This document shows positions 21,990 through 34,649 of a stretch of DNA of 64,000 nt, in pieces (position 1 is the first letter of the stretch; every line of letters starts with the position of its first letter). A program made the translations under genes and the position numbers. Source of the DNA: Ophthalmolycus amberensis (Eukaryota > Chordata > Actinopteri > Perciformes > Zoarcidae). A model generated the notes under the pieces. It had not been told where the DNA came from. It searched no databases and saw nothing but the letters and a program-made list of their open reading frames with translations. The stretch covers positions 62,001-126,000 of the forward strand of contig JAFEUB010000772.1 of the NCBI GenBank assembly GCA_024529925.1. The letters are read 5' to 3'.

Positions 21990-22130
21990 AAACAAAAGTA
22001 AGGTTTAGGCAACAAAACCACTCACTTAGGTTTAGAAAAGACATCATAGTTGGGCTTAAACTGTACAGTTAGGTTTGTGCAACAAAACCACTTAGTTTTA
22101 GGAAAAACGTCACGAACGTTGGGACATGTA
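21990..22130 (+). repeat. Short tandem of a dispersed repeat unit
   Basis: Two units of roughly 65-70 bases, each with a TTAGGTTT(A/G)(G/T)GCAACAAAACCACT-type start and a GGAAAA/GAAAAGAC-type follow-on. I recognise this motif as frequent in fish genomes. It is non-coding. Confidence 0.55.
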
Positions 22131-24719
22131 ATGTCAAACACCGGTCTCGTGGTTGAAAGTACAGTGTTTGTTGGACCTACTGTACCTTCCCACCATAAGT
22201 GGTCTTTGTCGATATTTAATACTATGTCACTTGCTCTGATTGTTGAAAAGTCACATGGAAGCATTTCATTTGTGTGTCCACCACAACAAAAGGATTCTTA
22301 TTGACGTTCCACTGGCATTGTTTCATCCTCAGCGATGTACACGATACCAATAGATTGCATGTCGTGACTACTTTATGATCTGCCATGATGCTGGGCTGAA
22401 TTATATTACTTTACAAAGTACATCAAGTGAATTATAAGATTCACGAAAGGAATATGTAAAGTAATGGCATTGTAAAGGTGTGCATGTCATTGTATCCACC
22501 CCTATAATGAAACTACGTTGCCAGTGTGTCTTAATAATGGCTTTTCACTAATAGCCCAATCCAGTTGTACATTTTAATCAGTATGATGATTTTAGCATTA
22601 ATGAATGTGCCACAATTCTGCATCCAAAAGTCTTATAAGAGTCTGAAACCCACAGGCACATATTTACTTATAATACCCCTTTTCAAAGTACACGCTTTGA
22701 ATTTGTGAGAGTTTTGTGAATTTTCCTCAATCTTCCTCCCAGCTCACTTTGGAGGGTTTAAAACTAAACTGTGAACAGTGTTAAGTTTCAAAACACCACC
22801 AGTGAACTTGGAGGAAAGTTGGGTTTCCCTGGGCTGCGACAACAAAATCCTTTACTGCATCTTTAACAACCTAACAGATGCTGGTTGTGCTCAGAGATAC
22901 AACAGACGTTCAAATGTTCCACTAGAGAGGTCAAATGAAACAGCCCTGTGTTAAAAAAAAAACATTTAAAAAAGCCGGCTTGTTTCATGTGGTGGTGAAA
23001 CAGAAACACATGATCCAGGTTTGAGGAATAGATCCACAAGTTCAAAGGCTTATCAGATACCAAAAGGCTGCATAACAAACAGGATTTTACAATTCAGTTA
23101 TCATTATGACATTAACTTTGTCTTTCAATGTTTTATTTGAATTGTTGGCACTCAACCAGTACAGTGTCTTGTTGGTACTTTGTTCTGTGCTGTAAATGGT
23201 AACTGGTCTAAATGTGCTCTTCTTGTACGCTTTCTGTATCGAAAAGTGACGTATTAAAAAGGGTTTATCTGTTTATGCAAACAATCCCAGCTGCGAGAGA
23301 GAGCAGTGATACATTCACCTCAAGATAACAACATTAGCCTCGGTTCCCATGATGGCTTATTTGTTCAGTCTGTTAAAGTGCGGAGCTAGAGAAATGCCTT
23401 ATTTGCAATTCCAAACTGGGAAATATTCTTATATTGGCTCTGTGATTGCAGTATAATCAGTGTAATCAAACCTGTAATGTCTTGATAACCTGATAGCCTT
23501 ACTCAGCCTTTCCAGTCTCAACATGCTCCACACATTGAGGCAGCAAAGCTAGTTCCACTCATACTCGTTTTTTATGTTTGTGTTTTATTCACATCCTGTT
23601 TCCCCTCCCTCCTTTTCCTCCTCCACATCTTTCAGCTAATGTATTCATTGATGGTTCTTCTCTCAATATTGAATTAAGACAATACTGAGCGACTCCTTTA
23701 ACATTTCAGTTCCATCTCAAGCTTGATTTGTTTGGCTGTATGATGAAACGGCAGCACACACACAGAATACAAACTGATGTAGAGACTCAGTGGAGAATAT
23801 AACAGACCAAAGGTATTGATAAGGGATCAATAAACGGATGTTTAACACTGCTGTTAAGAACACATTTCTTGTTTTTTTTCAATGTTTCCAATCTGTTCTC
23901 CAGTTGTCAGTGCTAATCACAGCACCCATATTATATTCACAGTGTGTATCATCAAATGTCAGCTTGAACACCTACACAAATAACACCCTGTCAGTAAATA
24001 TTATTATTTGTTTGCTCCTTTGACAGATTTGAAGCACACGGATGGATGCATTTGATCCTGGAAGCAATTCATGTTTTATTAGATGTTTTATCGTGCCAAC
24101 TTCTGCAGAATGTAATTATTTTCTCAGTACATATCTAAACCTATCAATCCGTGTCTGCTGAAGCTTGCTTGAGGTTGAATTGATTCGTGGCTAATGGAGT
24201 ACAACCTTGGTCAGAGCTTACGGTAGATCTATTGAGAGGGCGTAGATACACTCAGAAGAACAGATTCATAAAGGCACAGTGCAAGAAACTGATAATTGTT
24301 CTTTTAACCATACTGATAATGGAGATTGGGACCATGGAGTAAACAACAATACACCGAAAGAAACAACCCTTCATTTATCATACACCATCAGATGGAGCAG
24401 AGAGTGAGTATTGTCATACCAATAACAAAATACCTGAGTACATCTAACAGATTTTATAATTAATTTGTTGATCAAGCATGAATGTTTGTCAACTAAAAGT
24501 GTATTTAGGGCAGGCCAGTTCTAACTCAACACTTAACTTCGAGCTTAACTTAACAATTTGATGAGAAGAATATCTGTGTCCCAAGTCAGGACCACATACT
24601 GTCTATTTTTAGACATAAAGAATGAGCTTGTACATTCATACCTCGTAGTGTTTTATTTGTTTTAGATTATCCTTCGTTCTTTTCCCCTAGATGGTTGACA
24701 CATCTTTGATAAGGCTAAG

Positions 24720-24900
24720 AGTCTAAAGTGATGCTAGCGGCTCTGTGAGGCTGTACGATAGACTGTACATAAAGAGCTAAAGGCTAATGTCAGCATGCTA
24801 ACATGCAGGTATGATAATTACCATGTTCGCCATCTTGGTTTAGCCTGTCAGCATGCTAACATTTGATGATTAGCACTAAACACAAAGTTTTGTCCACTTA
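24720..24900 (-). repeat. Dispersed fish repeat R1, inverted copy
   Basis: Contains GTCAGCATGCTAACATGCAGG, ACCATGTTCGCCATCTTGG and GATTAGCACTAAACACAAAG, the reverse complement of the R1 order seen at 1535-1900. Confidence 0.65.
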
Positions 24901-25242
24901 AAGAGAAGGGCCACTGTCAACAGTCAGAGTGATCACCTTTATTCCATGAATGGTGACAACTCTGTCACTCATTTGTGTGTCAATTCTGTATTAGGGTGTA
25001 TTTTTCAACAGAAGGCACATCATGGTTAGTGTTGTTCCACATGGTGTTAGTCACTCTCTTTGTCTTTCTGCCCATGCCTGTCTTTCTTTTTCTGCGTCAA
25101 TAGCCTACACTACACACTTCTGTCTCCTGTGTACCGGCTACAAGTCAACATACATGTGCACACATAGTTCATACAACCATATATAAATAACAAGCACATA
25201 CATCACTACATTCACTGCCAAAACACCAATACAGTCTCATAC

Positions 25243-25246
<4 letters not shown>

Positions 25247-25276
<30 letters not shown>
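25247..25276. repeat. (CA)n microsatellite
   Basis: About 15 CA units. Confidence 0.95.
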
Positions 25277-25280
<4 letters not shown>

Positions 25281-26379
25281 GAAGAGGCGCAAGATGACTC
25301 ATGATATGCAACCATGAGTGCAGCATGACAAATCTGATTTCACAAGAACTCAACAATTGTATAGCCTCCTACTCAAGCTTCTGCAACGCTTTGTCCGCTT
25401 AAAAGCTGAAGAACATGCACACACGCGCTCTAGCGCTGTCTTTCCCATTTACACACAGGCATAGATGCACTTGCCTCTTGACTTGACTCGTCTCCCACTG
25501 AGAAACCTCCTCTGTTAAACTTTCTGCACTTTTTGCGAAGCCGATAAAGTGATTAAGTACGCTGAATTGTTACACCGGTTGAAGGACATAATTGTGGAAA
25601 CAAATACAAGTGACGAAAACATTTCTGTATGTATTATCCGCTGCTTCTGAATGAATATTTACATAATATGAGTGAGACCTTTTACAATGCTCTGAGGTGG
25701 TTGTAGAATTCACAGAAAGGCTGTGACCATGATAAGTAGGACGTAGGTAAACTCTAGGTAGCCTTGTCCTTTATAACAGCATCACCCAGTGGAGAAACAG
25801 GTTGTACAACAGTATAGGGGAACAAACGTTTATTTTAAATGCACTTTGATGCTGCGTTCATGTGAAAGAAAAAAAGATGACTAAAAAGATCTACTTAATG
25901 AAAACTTTCCTTTTGGTGTTCATTTCAAATTTTTCCTTTTGGCACACAGAAATGATGCATTTCATGTTTCTTTGTTGTTTTGGGCAAACAGTAAGGCCGG
26001 CTAGTTGGCTATAGTTACAGACAAGAGCTCACTCTGGACAAAAATGTCCCATGTACCGTATTATTTTTTAAAAGCAATGTGGATTTTTTTTAAAGATTAT
26101 TCAGTATATAATGTGATATTTAACACTGAACAATGAAAATAAACTTGAGTTTTAAATGAACTTTCAAGCTCTTTCCTCCATTATAGTCAAAGACACATAG
26201 TATATGTATAAATAATATTGACAGCAATGATCTTGAAAAAATGAATTATAAGTGAATCAGGATTTGTAGATAAAGGACACAGTGTTGTTTACTTTTCATC
26301 GAACATTTTAGGCCTGATTAAAAGTGTTTCAGCTGTACGGTCAAATAAAGGCAAAAAAAGCCCCAAAAAAATCATTGAA

Positions 26380-26790
26380 AAAAAAAAAAAAAATCATTCA
26401 AAGCAAAGGTATAAGGAGCTTTACATAATAATCATGATTAAAACATAATTATATATTTAAAAAAGTTCAGGAAATTAAAAGTACTACAAAAAAGCTACTC
26501 AAAAATAGAGTGAAATCAACAAACAAAATCGAATAGACACTATAGAGCAGGAAACCAATAAAACATGCAGTTCATGTAAATAAAAGGTGTATTTAAGAGG
26601 TTTTGAGGCATGATTTAAAAATACTCAGCAAACCTCAGATCTTCAAGCAGGGAGCTCCAGAGCTGAGAGGCCCTGACAGCTGAGACTCTGGTCGACTGTG
26701 GTTTCGATCCAGGATTCAGGATCAGCCAGAGAGTCCTGCCTCTGAGGCAACAGTGTGTTCGTATGTAGAGGAGCAGCAATTCCCATTAGA
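26380..26790 (-). mobile_element. LINE 3'-end fragment (L2-like), antisense
   Basis: The segment GGGAGCTCCAGAGCTGAGAGG, CCTGACAGCTGAGACTC resembles the order GAGAGTTACACAGCTGAGGG, CCCGGACAGCAAAGGCCC in the antisense LINE at 7785-8100. The preceding sequence is A-rich. No protein is preserved. Confidence 0.4.
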
Positions 26791-27979
26791 TGTTCAGAAA
26801 AATATAAAAACAAACAACCCTAAAACTGACAATCAAAAAAGGCAAGATATGAGTTATGTGAGCTTGTCTCTTTGAATTTGTAAAAAAAGGACTTCTCTAT
26901 TTATGTATGTTGTTAGAAACTTCATTTCAACCTTACAATGCCTCCACATCTTTCCTGAATTATTGGTATTTTTCAACATTTAAAGCCAGCAGAGGACTGT
27001 AGGTTGTTAATAGCAGTTATGCTTAGCTTGCTGGCTCAGCTCTGTCTTTGTAGCTGTACTTTCAATTGGTGCTTAATGCGTTTCAACTCTGAAAGATGTG
27101 AAGAGCCTCATTTTCAAAGCCATGGGTTTCATTGTTTGAGGACGTCGGACAAAAAGAAGGCTTGTCCACGTTGTACATGAAGTTGCTGGAGCACAACCAT
27201 TGAGAGCTGTCAAATGCTTGTGCCACAAACACGGAACACCTCCGTTCTTATTATGGAAAGCTGAGTCATTAAAATGTAAATCTGCAGGGCACTGTTATTT
27301 TGCCTTAAATTACAGGAGACAGGTTTTCCCAGTTCTTTATTCATCCAGTCTTTACGTGTTACCACCTATAATTATATGTTCACTATAAAGATGTTGCTCT
27401 GAGCTTGTTGCCTCCTGTCCCTCATAACTGCACACGAGGCTGGGTTTACCTTTTAGGCAGTGAGTGAGAAATGGTGCAAACCATCTTCAAAACGCTGCTT
27501 CAATCAGATCAGCATGTTCACGCTATAAAGAAATAATTCCTCATGCAAGACACTGTCAAATAAAAAATAAAAAGTGAACCGGTATACTGCCCAGCCCTAG
27601 TCTTTATTATAGTTTGGGTAATTTTGTACCAATATCTGACGGGCCGTAGTTTGCCCATGCCTGCATAGACTGATGGTGACATATTCAAAAACGCAGGGAA
27701 ACAGTTATTTTTTAAGTTTTTATTTGACTTCACAATTAAAACATCATGGTAAAATACATAGGATAGTGGGGAAGGCTCCCCAGAGAAGGAAGTGTAGGGT
27801 TGTGAACGCAGCCCTCAGGCTGGCTCCTCCCCCATTCAGTGCCAGCAAATAAGAGGCACCTGTGGTCCTCGCCTCACTCCTTTTTGGCCCCTGCTCTGGT
27901 GCTGTGGTGACTCATGGTGGGTTTCAGACACGTTCTCTTGTTGCCGGCTGACTACTTACCCCAAATAGTAGCGCTCAGT

Positions 27980-28016
27980 GTTTATATATAATTATATATA
28001 TATATATATATATATG
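27980..28016. repeat. (AT)n microsatellite
   Basis: ATATAT run, interrupted once near its start. Confidence 0.9.
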
Positions 28017-29532
28017 AGGAGGGAGGAAGCAATCATCGACATCAGACAACAAGACAGTGCAAACTAAACAGAACAATAAAAGCAACAAAAGATGAAATAA
28101 AGGAAAGGTTATTTGGCACTGTAGGTTAAATGTATTTTTAATTTAAGACAAAGCAGATTACATCAATCAATCCAGGAGCAGGGGTTCAGATAGGCAGGAA
28201 TGCTTTAGGGTGGGTGCTCACTAGATAATGTGGCAGAGCACAATTGGAAAAAATGAATACTGGGCCTCAGGTGTTTCCACTCTGCTGACGACCCTCTGCC
28301 ACACCCACCTCCAACACCTGCAAGGAGAGCAGCCAAACCAACCGGCAGACAAGGTCGCCACAGATGTGGTCATTTAGAAAAGTTATTTTTATGTATAGTT
28401 TTTGCAATGTTTTACTTAATACAGTGAGTACTTTCACATTTGTGCAGATTCATAAATTATTTTTAAAATGATATGTATTATATGAAAAAATATATATATA
28501 AGATGATGAGGACAAATGGGGAAAAATAAGTGTGTGACAGTGAAAGGGTCAATTTATGGAATTGTTGAAAACAAAAGATATAAAATGTGTGACTAACACG
28601 GAGAAATGACTGATGTGACAGAAATGACTGTCTCTGGTTGATGTTTCTTAAATATATTTGTGTTTCTTAACTATACTTTATTTTAAATAAATAAATAAAG
28701 TACATTTACTCAAGTGCTGTACATGTACAATGTTGATGTACATGATGTTCTTTACTTTGGTATAATTGGTTATTTTTATAGTCTAGTGTTGCTTCTTTTG
28801 GATGAAGAGGTCAAAAGTCCAGCATCACTTGTTACATAAAGAACAAATTACCTTGGAAGTTGTGCCAGTAATCCCTACTATGTTTAAGAAAGAAACCTCA
28901 ATCCTTCTTCCACTGACGACCGATTATTAACCTACCATTCAAGTCAAAATGTGGATTGAAAATTGGCTGCGATTTGTAAACACCTCTGATCTCACCCCTG
29001 ATGATGGATTGCAACACCAGTGTTGATGCAGTTGCAGCAATGCGACCACTAGGTGTCACCGGATACCGCTGATTGAACGCAGTGAGCGCAGTGGGCACCA
29101 GGTGGCTGGGATTAACAGGCTTTGGAGCCGGCAGTGGCGCTGTGTAGCTAACCTTGCTATACTTCTGGCCTGCACAGGCCTACAGACACTGATCAACAGC
29201 TGAGAGCAGCCACGAGGCGCTGCAACTGTTCCAGCATAGTTCCCCCTTTTTTCCCCTGCCTGATCCTCTGCTGCATGGAATCTGTTGGCCAAGTCAGTGG
29301 GTGTGAGTGTAAACATTCACCAATATAACTGCCTCCCTCAATCTGTTGTGGCTGTAGGCAGGCCTGTCTGCACAGTGCACACAGTAACAGTGGGGAAACA
29401 ATAATCAGCAGTGGCAGCAGCTTGCAGTTGTCACATGTTTGGTAATTGTACACGTTTGCCTCCAGTGAGTTTTCCGCGCAGCTTTCCTGTTTTTCACATG
29501 TAGACAACACATCCATGATGTGACTCAAGATT

Positions 29533-29547
29533 GGGGGGGGGGGGGGG
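29533..29547. repeat. G homopolymer (15)
   Basis: Fifteen consecutive G. It can form a G-quadruplex and is prone to length errors in sequencing. Confidence 0.9.
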
Positions 29548-30525
29548 TTAGGTTATTTCACCATGTCTGTCACCATCCGCTGGATTCACATTTGAACAGG
29601 GGAAAGCAAGCATCATCAGTGAGTGTGAGGAATGCTCAGGGATAGCAAGAGGCTATGTCACCTTCAGGGACCGGCTGGGCTTTTGTCAGAGCAGTGCAGA
29701 GGTCAGCTGCTGCCCTGTGTCTGCCTGTCCTCTAGTCTACCTCGTATACCAAGGCTCAGTGAGTGGGCCAAGGCAGATATTGGTGCTCCGACTGAGCAGA
29801 TATGCAGCACAGAAGAAGACGCATCCTTTTTAGTTTACACCACAGAGCCGAGACATGTCTGTGCCGCTCAGCTCATTTCTATGCTCAGGCTGAGGGTTGG
29901 TAACCCTTGTCTGTATAAGCTGGATCTAAATAAAACAGTATCAGTCAGTGATGCATGTAGACATGCAGAGCGATCATGCTTGAACTTTTAGTGTACCTCC
30001 AGCAGGCCAAGGAGCTTCCATAACGTACTGCTCGTTTGCATCCTCAGCAGGCTAAAGCACACGATACATAGTTTTGGCGAGGAGTCATACGTCATAGGCA
30101 CAGCTTATCAGTCGTATTCAATTGTCTCCCAGCATCATTGTCTTCTCAATTTTTCTTTACAGAGTAGACGGCTAAGCAAGTTAACATAAGACTCCCCTCC
30201 AGAAATGGGTCATTATTCTTCTGTCTTACAGAGGATTGTTATCAGTTGCAAAGACTTGTTTGATATTAATCAATTGTGTTCAATTGTTTGCATTCAGATT
30301 GGCAATGCTGATATTCCAGTGTAGAAAACAGGTGTTTTGATACTGTTACACACCAGGCATGATAGTGTTTATGCAGAAGAATTGTGTATTAATCTTTATT
30401 TAAATGAGTCTGCTCTCATCAAAAGACATTTCATTTTGGGGAGGAAACATGAGCAAGACCTTATAAGACCCCCCCCCCACCACACACACACACACACAAT
30501 ACAAACATATTTATTAAAAAAAAAG

Positions 30526-30531
30526 TTTATT
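30526..30531 (-). terminator. hmgb1: Candidate polyadenylation signal of hmgb1
   Basis: AATAAA on the minus strand, about 520 bases after the hmgb1 stop. A second copy lies at 30510-30515. HMGB1 genes are known for long 3' UTRs with alternative sites. Confidence 0.5.
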
Positions 30532-31049
30532 GACAGAAGCAATTTAAATTCCAACAACAAACAAGCTGTTTTTTTTCTTATTCTTGCTATTACAGTGGTA
30601 CATAAAGATCAGTAAAACAACTGTGATACGTCAATTTTGATAACATGTCATTTAAAATAAAAACACACAGGAAAAGGAAAAAAGAAAAGAAAAAAAAGAA
30701 CACTCAGATCTAAGTCAGACTGTTTTTTTATGTGCTGTGCACCTCAAACTAGGCTAAATACTGCAAGCCCACCCCTTTACACTGTACCAGGCAGAATAGT
30801 GGTCTAGGAACTATCACTGAAAAAAATGAGACTGGCAGAAAGATACAGACACGCTACTTGTGTAGCGTCAACTCTACAAAAAGGAGGGAAAAAACAAAAA
30901 CTGTACAGCATAAAAACAACTGATACACAGCCTTTTTTTCTACCCCTTGGATACTAACATATTTTCTTTCAGTACGTGAAGTGTGTACAAGGGGGTTTAA
31001 ATGCTTCATAAAGAAGAACATGACCACTACATCTGTCACCCGCCATCTA

Positions 31050-32150
31050 CTAGTCATCGTCGTCATCAAAATCGTCGTCATCATCATCATTTTCCACCTT
31101 CTTCTCTACCTTGGCCGGGGCTTTTGATGCTGCCGCTGCCCCGCCGGCGCCTGGTTTGGTCTTAGCGCGGTACGCTGCGACGTCCTGCGACGGAGAGAAG
31201 GCAAGATATTGAACTCATGCGGCCATTTGTAATCAAAGCGCTCAAGGCAGAACTGACAACGTGAATTATCTTTTGTAAAAATGTATCAATACAACCGATG
31301 TCCTTACAATCTCATACTTCTCCTTCAGTTTAGCCGCCTTCTTCTCAAAGGGCTTCTTGTCCTCTGAAGCGGTGCCGTTCCACATCTCGCCCAGCCTCTT
31401 GGCAACATCTCCAATGGTCAGACCAGGGGTCTCGCCTTTCACCTTAGGGCGATACTCCGCGCAAAAGACGAAGAAGGCAGATCTGAAAAGAAGAAGAGTG
31501 GGCTTGTCATTTACACAGTATAACAATGCTTCATATTGTGTCTTTACAACATAAGTCAACTGCTCATGATTCAGACTTGATTTGTAGTACTTACGGGGGT
31601 CTCTTGGGAGCATTGGGGTCCTTGAACTTCTTAGTCCTGGATCCCCTGGGTGGAACGTAGCTCATCATCTCCCTCTCATAGCGGACCTTGTCCTGCTTGG
31701 CCAGGTCCTCAAACTTGCCTTTCTCCTTAAGAGTCATCGGCTGGAGAAAAAAGAGAAGTAACATGCTGACTGTACTCTCTGTGGGAACACCCTTTGAACA
31801 GTATTCAGGGTATTCCTTCTGCAATAATAAGGGGGTGCAATATCTTTATGTACAACTAATCAAGCCCTGTAAAATTATCAAACATCCTGAACCCGAATTA
31901 TCTTATTGTACACCACTTAAGTGGCATATTAGTCAATCCCAAGAATGAAACTTGGAATTTCAGCAACTGACTACTTAGCCCATTAGATCACCATCAGGCC
32001 TACCTTCCATCGCTCGGAGCACTTCTTGGAGAACTCCGAAAAGTTAACAGAAGCCTCGGGGTGTTTCTTCTTGTGCTCCTCCCGACAGGTCTGGACAAAA
32101 TATGCATAGGAGGACATCTTGCCCCTCGGCTTCCCTGGCTCTCTCACCAT
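31050..32150 (-). CDS. hmgb1: High mobility group protein B1 (hmgb1, b-like paralogue)
   Basis: A nuclear DNA-bending chromatin protein that, in vertebrates, also acts outside cells as an alarmin. Coding exons on the minus strand are 32150-32004, 31740-31595, 31482-31308 and 31184-31050, joined in phase to 603 nt (200 residues). Box A (about residues 8-78) contains YAYFVQTCREEHKKKHPE and NFSEFSKKCSERWK, with the paired cysteines of HMGB proteins. Box B begins at KDPNAPKRPPSAFFVFCAEY and includes GLTIGDVAKRLGEMWN. The C-terminal acidic tail is only 12 residues, six Asp, Phe, five Asp, against about 30 in mammalian HMGB1. The codon ending box B is ATT (Ile) where Lys is usual. The assignment to HMGB1 rather than HMGB2/3 rests on the neighbouring uspl1, alox5ap and medag. 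Which of the two teleost copies it is cannot be fixed. Confidence 0.92.
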
Positions 32151-34640
32151 CTTGACGGCAGTATCTATATAAAAAATTAATAAAACGTTTAGTTCAGCAA
32201 CTTATATATCCTTAAAACCTAAAAAAATAAAATATGTGATATGGGAAAAAGTACGTTTTTATAAATTATATTTTAATACCATACTTCTATATAGCAGGCA
32301 AGTTGTACCATCTACCATATTACTGGTGTTATACAATGTGAACATCTTTGATTTCGCCCCACTAGTGTTGATGGCGCTACTTCAGTGACCCGCCCTCTTG
32401 CTGTCAAACGGGACGAAGTTAAGGAGCCGCTGAAACAGCTGAACCGGTGCGGTCCGGTCCGGCACACACGAACGCGACGAAAATGACTTTAAATATTGAT
32501 GCAGTCTGAGCGGTGGCTCCGAGTGGTCCACTCTTAAAAACTGGTTCAATACATCGCTACGGATTAAAGAGAAGAAAAAAAACACATAAACACCCATAAA
32601 TAGATGTATTGTCTTCAAATGAAGCGATCGACTTTCACAATAAACTGCAAAAAGTTCCCCCAAGTGTAACTGCATTTAACCGTAGCCCTCCGTGGGACGT
32701 CAACAGTGGACCTGGATCTATATTTCGAAATATATATATGAATACATTTATATCCTTAAATCTCATCTGCAATAACAATAGGTATTCTGGAAATCCCCTT
32801 GTTTCATCCATGTTCGTGTTTTATCAAACATATTAAACTTTGACACAAAAAGAGACACAAATTGCACAATTTGCGTATTTATTGAAAATACAACACTTCC
32901 AACTGTTAAAAAATGTCAGCTGACAATCTTCTTCTTCAGTCTTCATATTCTCTTATTCTGTAAATAATTCTGCTGGTCTTGTCAATGTGTTTAAAACTGC
33001 TTAAATTCTCCTGTATATTCACCCGTTAAACGCTACTGTAAACTCCCAGTTCAGCTGTGTGGACCGAAGTGTAGTAATGGCGCATAGGCTTTCGTTGTGG
33101 AAAAGGAGGTCAACAACGACGGCAATATTTCTTCTTCCATTTTGTGAGAATGCCTTCTTCATGAAAGAAAGTCCCCCTCAAATGTCTCCTCCCGCCCTTC
33201 AGTTCGCTTTGCAACGCGAGAAATATGTCTGGAAAGCCGGCGATCTTGACAAAATATTTCCCCCGATGGATTCCCATTGCACTAGCCGGTTTGTATAGTA
33301 ATACATTGGGTCTGCACTGTGTCTATGAGCGGGGCTACTGCCTTGGTTTCTATGAGCTCCTAATGGCCGCTCGTCTTCATCCACTAACATGGAGAATATG
33401 GCTCCTTCTCTTTGTGTCAGCGCCAATGCAATAGAGGGCAGAGCGACCGCGGAAAACCGCTTCGTTTCAACCCACGATTTAAACGGCTTAAAAGCGTCGG
33501 AAAAATACCGCAATGGCGTCGTTGGAACGACGAAAGGTTGATCTTAAATTTACCGTCGTTACATTTTACAGTTGCCGGTTTGTTTCGCGAGAAAACACGG
33601 TTGGAAAAAGTTGAGCTGAACTGCGCCTCTCTGTCACCAGCCTCGCTGCTCTGCCTCCAATGCGAATACAGTCAGCCATTACAGTAAAAAGCGCAGCTCG
33701 CGAGGTAATTTTTTCGCCATCTCCTCCGGTGAATTTTAGCAAACAAAGCGCATGACCGCGTATGTTTAGAGCCGGTCTTTCTTTTTCTTATGTTTTTGAA
33801 ATTTGTTAATGTTTGGATAAAAAAACCCGCACGCTTCTCAGTCTTCACTTGACAGGCGTTCATCTTCGCAATGCACTGCAATGGCTATGTCTTCTACCAT
33901 TGTCGTTAACCGTGTCGTCCGCTAGACATTTCTCAATTCTTAAGCGATATCCACCGTTTGCTTCGTCTCCATTTTGTTAAAACGATACGACAGTAATATA
34001 CAAAATTATTTGTATTCAACAAAATCGACAGTTTGTCGATTTTAGTCAAGGATACATTTTTTTAAAGAGCGTCTGGTCTACACTCCCAGGCTGGGTAACG
34101 TTACCTGCTTAGAACTGGTTATTTGTTTGTGGTTTTTTTCACGTTTCACCGCAATAAAAATCATTTTCGAGCTTTAAGAGGCCTCGTAGTCGATCATAGC
34201 GAACACATGAGTACGATATTTTTGCATGTTATCGTCATTATCATCATTACGAACACTTAACATTTCCGTGTGTGATACTTACCAACGGACTATTGCTGGA
34301 TCTCAATGCTCTGCAATGGCTGTGTGTGAGGGAACACGGGCGATACGCAGTGTCTTCAGTCCTCAGCTCTCTAACATTACTCTCGGCGGAGCTCTCACGC
34401 CATTGGCCAGCACCCGGCCTGGAGCTCCTCCTATTGGACGGAGGGTTTTCATTGTCCTAATAGAAGACGAGCACCCATTGGCTGCCTTTTGTGAAACGTC
34501 ACCGAACTTTTCTGAGGCGCGTGGATACAAAAATATTCCTGTCCCAGCATGCTGGAGCTGGTAGTAGTGTAGTGTGTTTGCCATAGTATTGAATTCACTA
34601 CGTTGAGCACAGTGTACAGTAGGCAAGTTAAATGAATGAG
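32151..34640 (-). other. hmgb1 upstream region, GC-richer, probable non-coding exon
   Basis: No coding exon is supported. CpG density rises from about 33050 to 34600, as at a CpG-rich promoter. HMGB1 genes have a non-coding first exon, so a 5' exon on the minus strand is expected here, but a unique donor could not be chosen. Confidence 0.45.
34402..34481 (-). promoter_or_regulatory. Three clustered CCAAT boxes (candidate hmgb1 promoter)
   Basis: ATTGG on the plus strand (CCAAT on the minus) occurs at 34402-34406, 34433-34437 and 34477-34481, spaced 31 and 44 bases apart in a CpG-rich segment. Clustered CCAAT boxes bound by NF-Y are typical of cell-cycle and housekeeping promoters. Orientation suits a transcript running toward hmgb1. 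Confidence 0.4.
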
Positions 34641-34649
34641 ACAACGTGA

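Larger units (their letters stand above)
20616..30470. other. Gene-free interval of about 10 kb
   Basis: No exon with a recognisable protein domain, no RNA gene and no long open frame could be supported on either strand. The interval has unique AT-rich sequence, several microsatellites and a few old repeats (listed separately). It separates the repeat-rich NLR locus from the hmgb1-uspl1-alox5ap-medag block, so it may contain a synteny breakpoint. Confidence 0.55.

Noticed and set aside
29056..29991. ORFs of 86-119 residues on both strands
   Set aside because: No family resemblance, overlap on opposite strands, no splice partners; the GC-richer composition looks like an old repeat.
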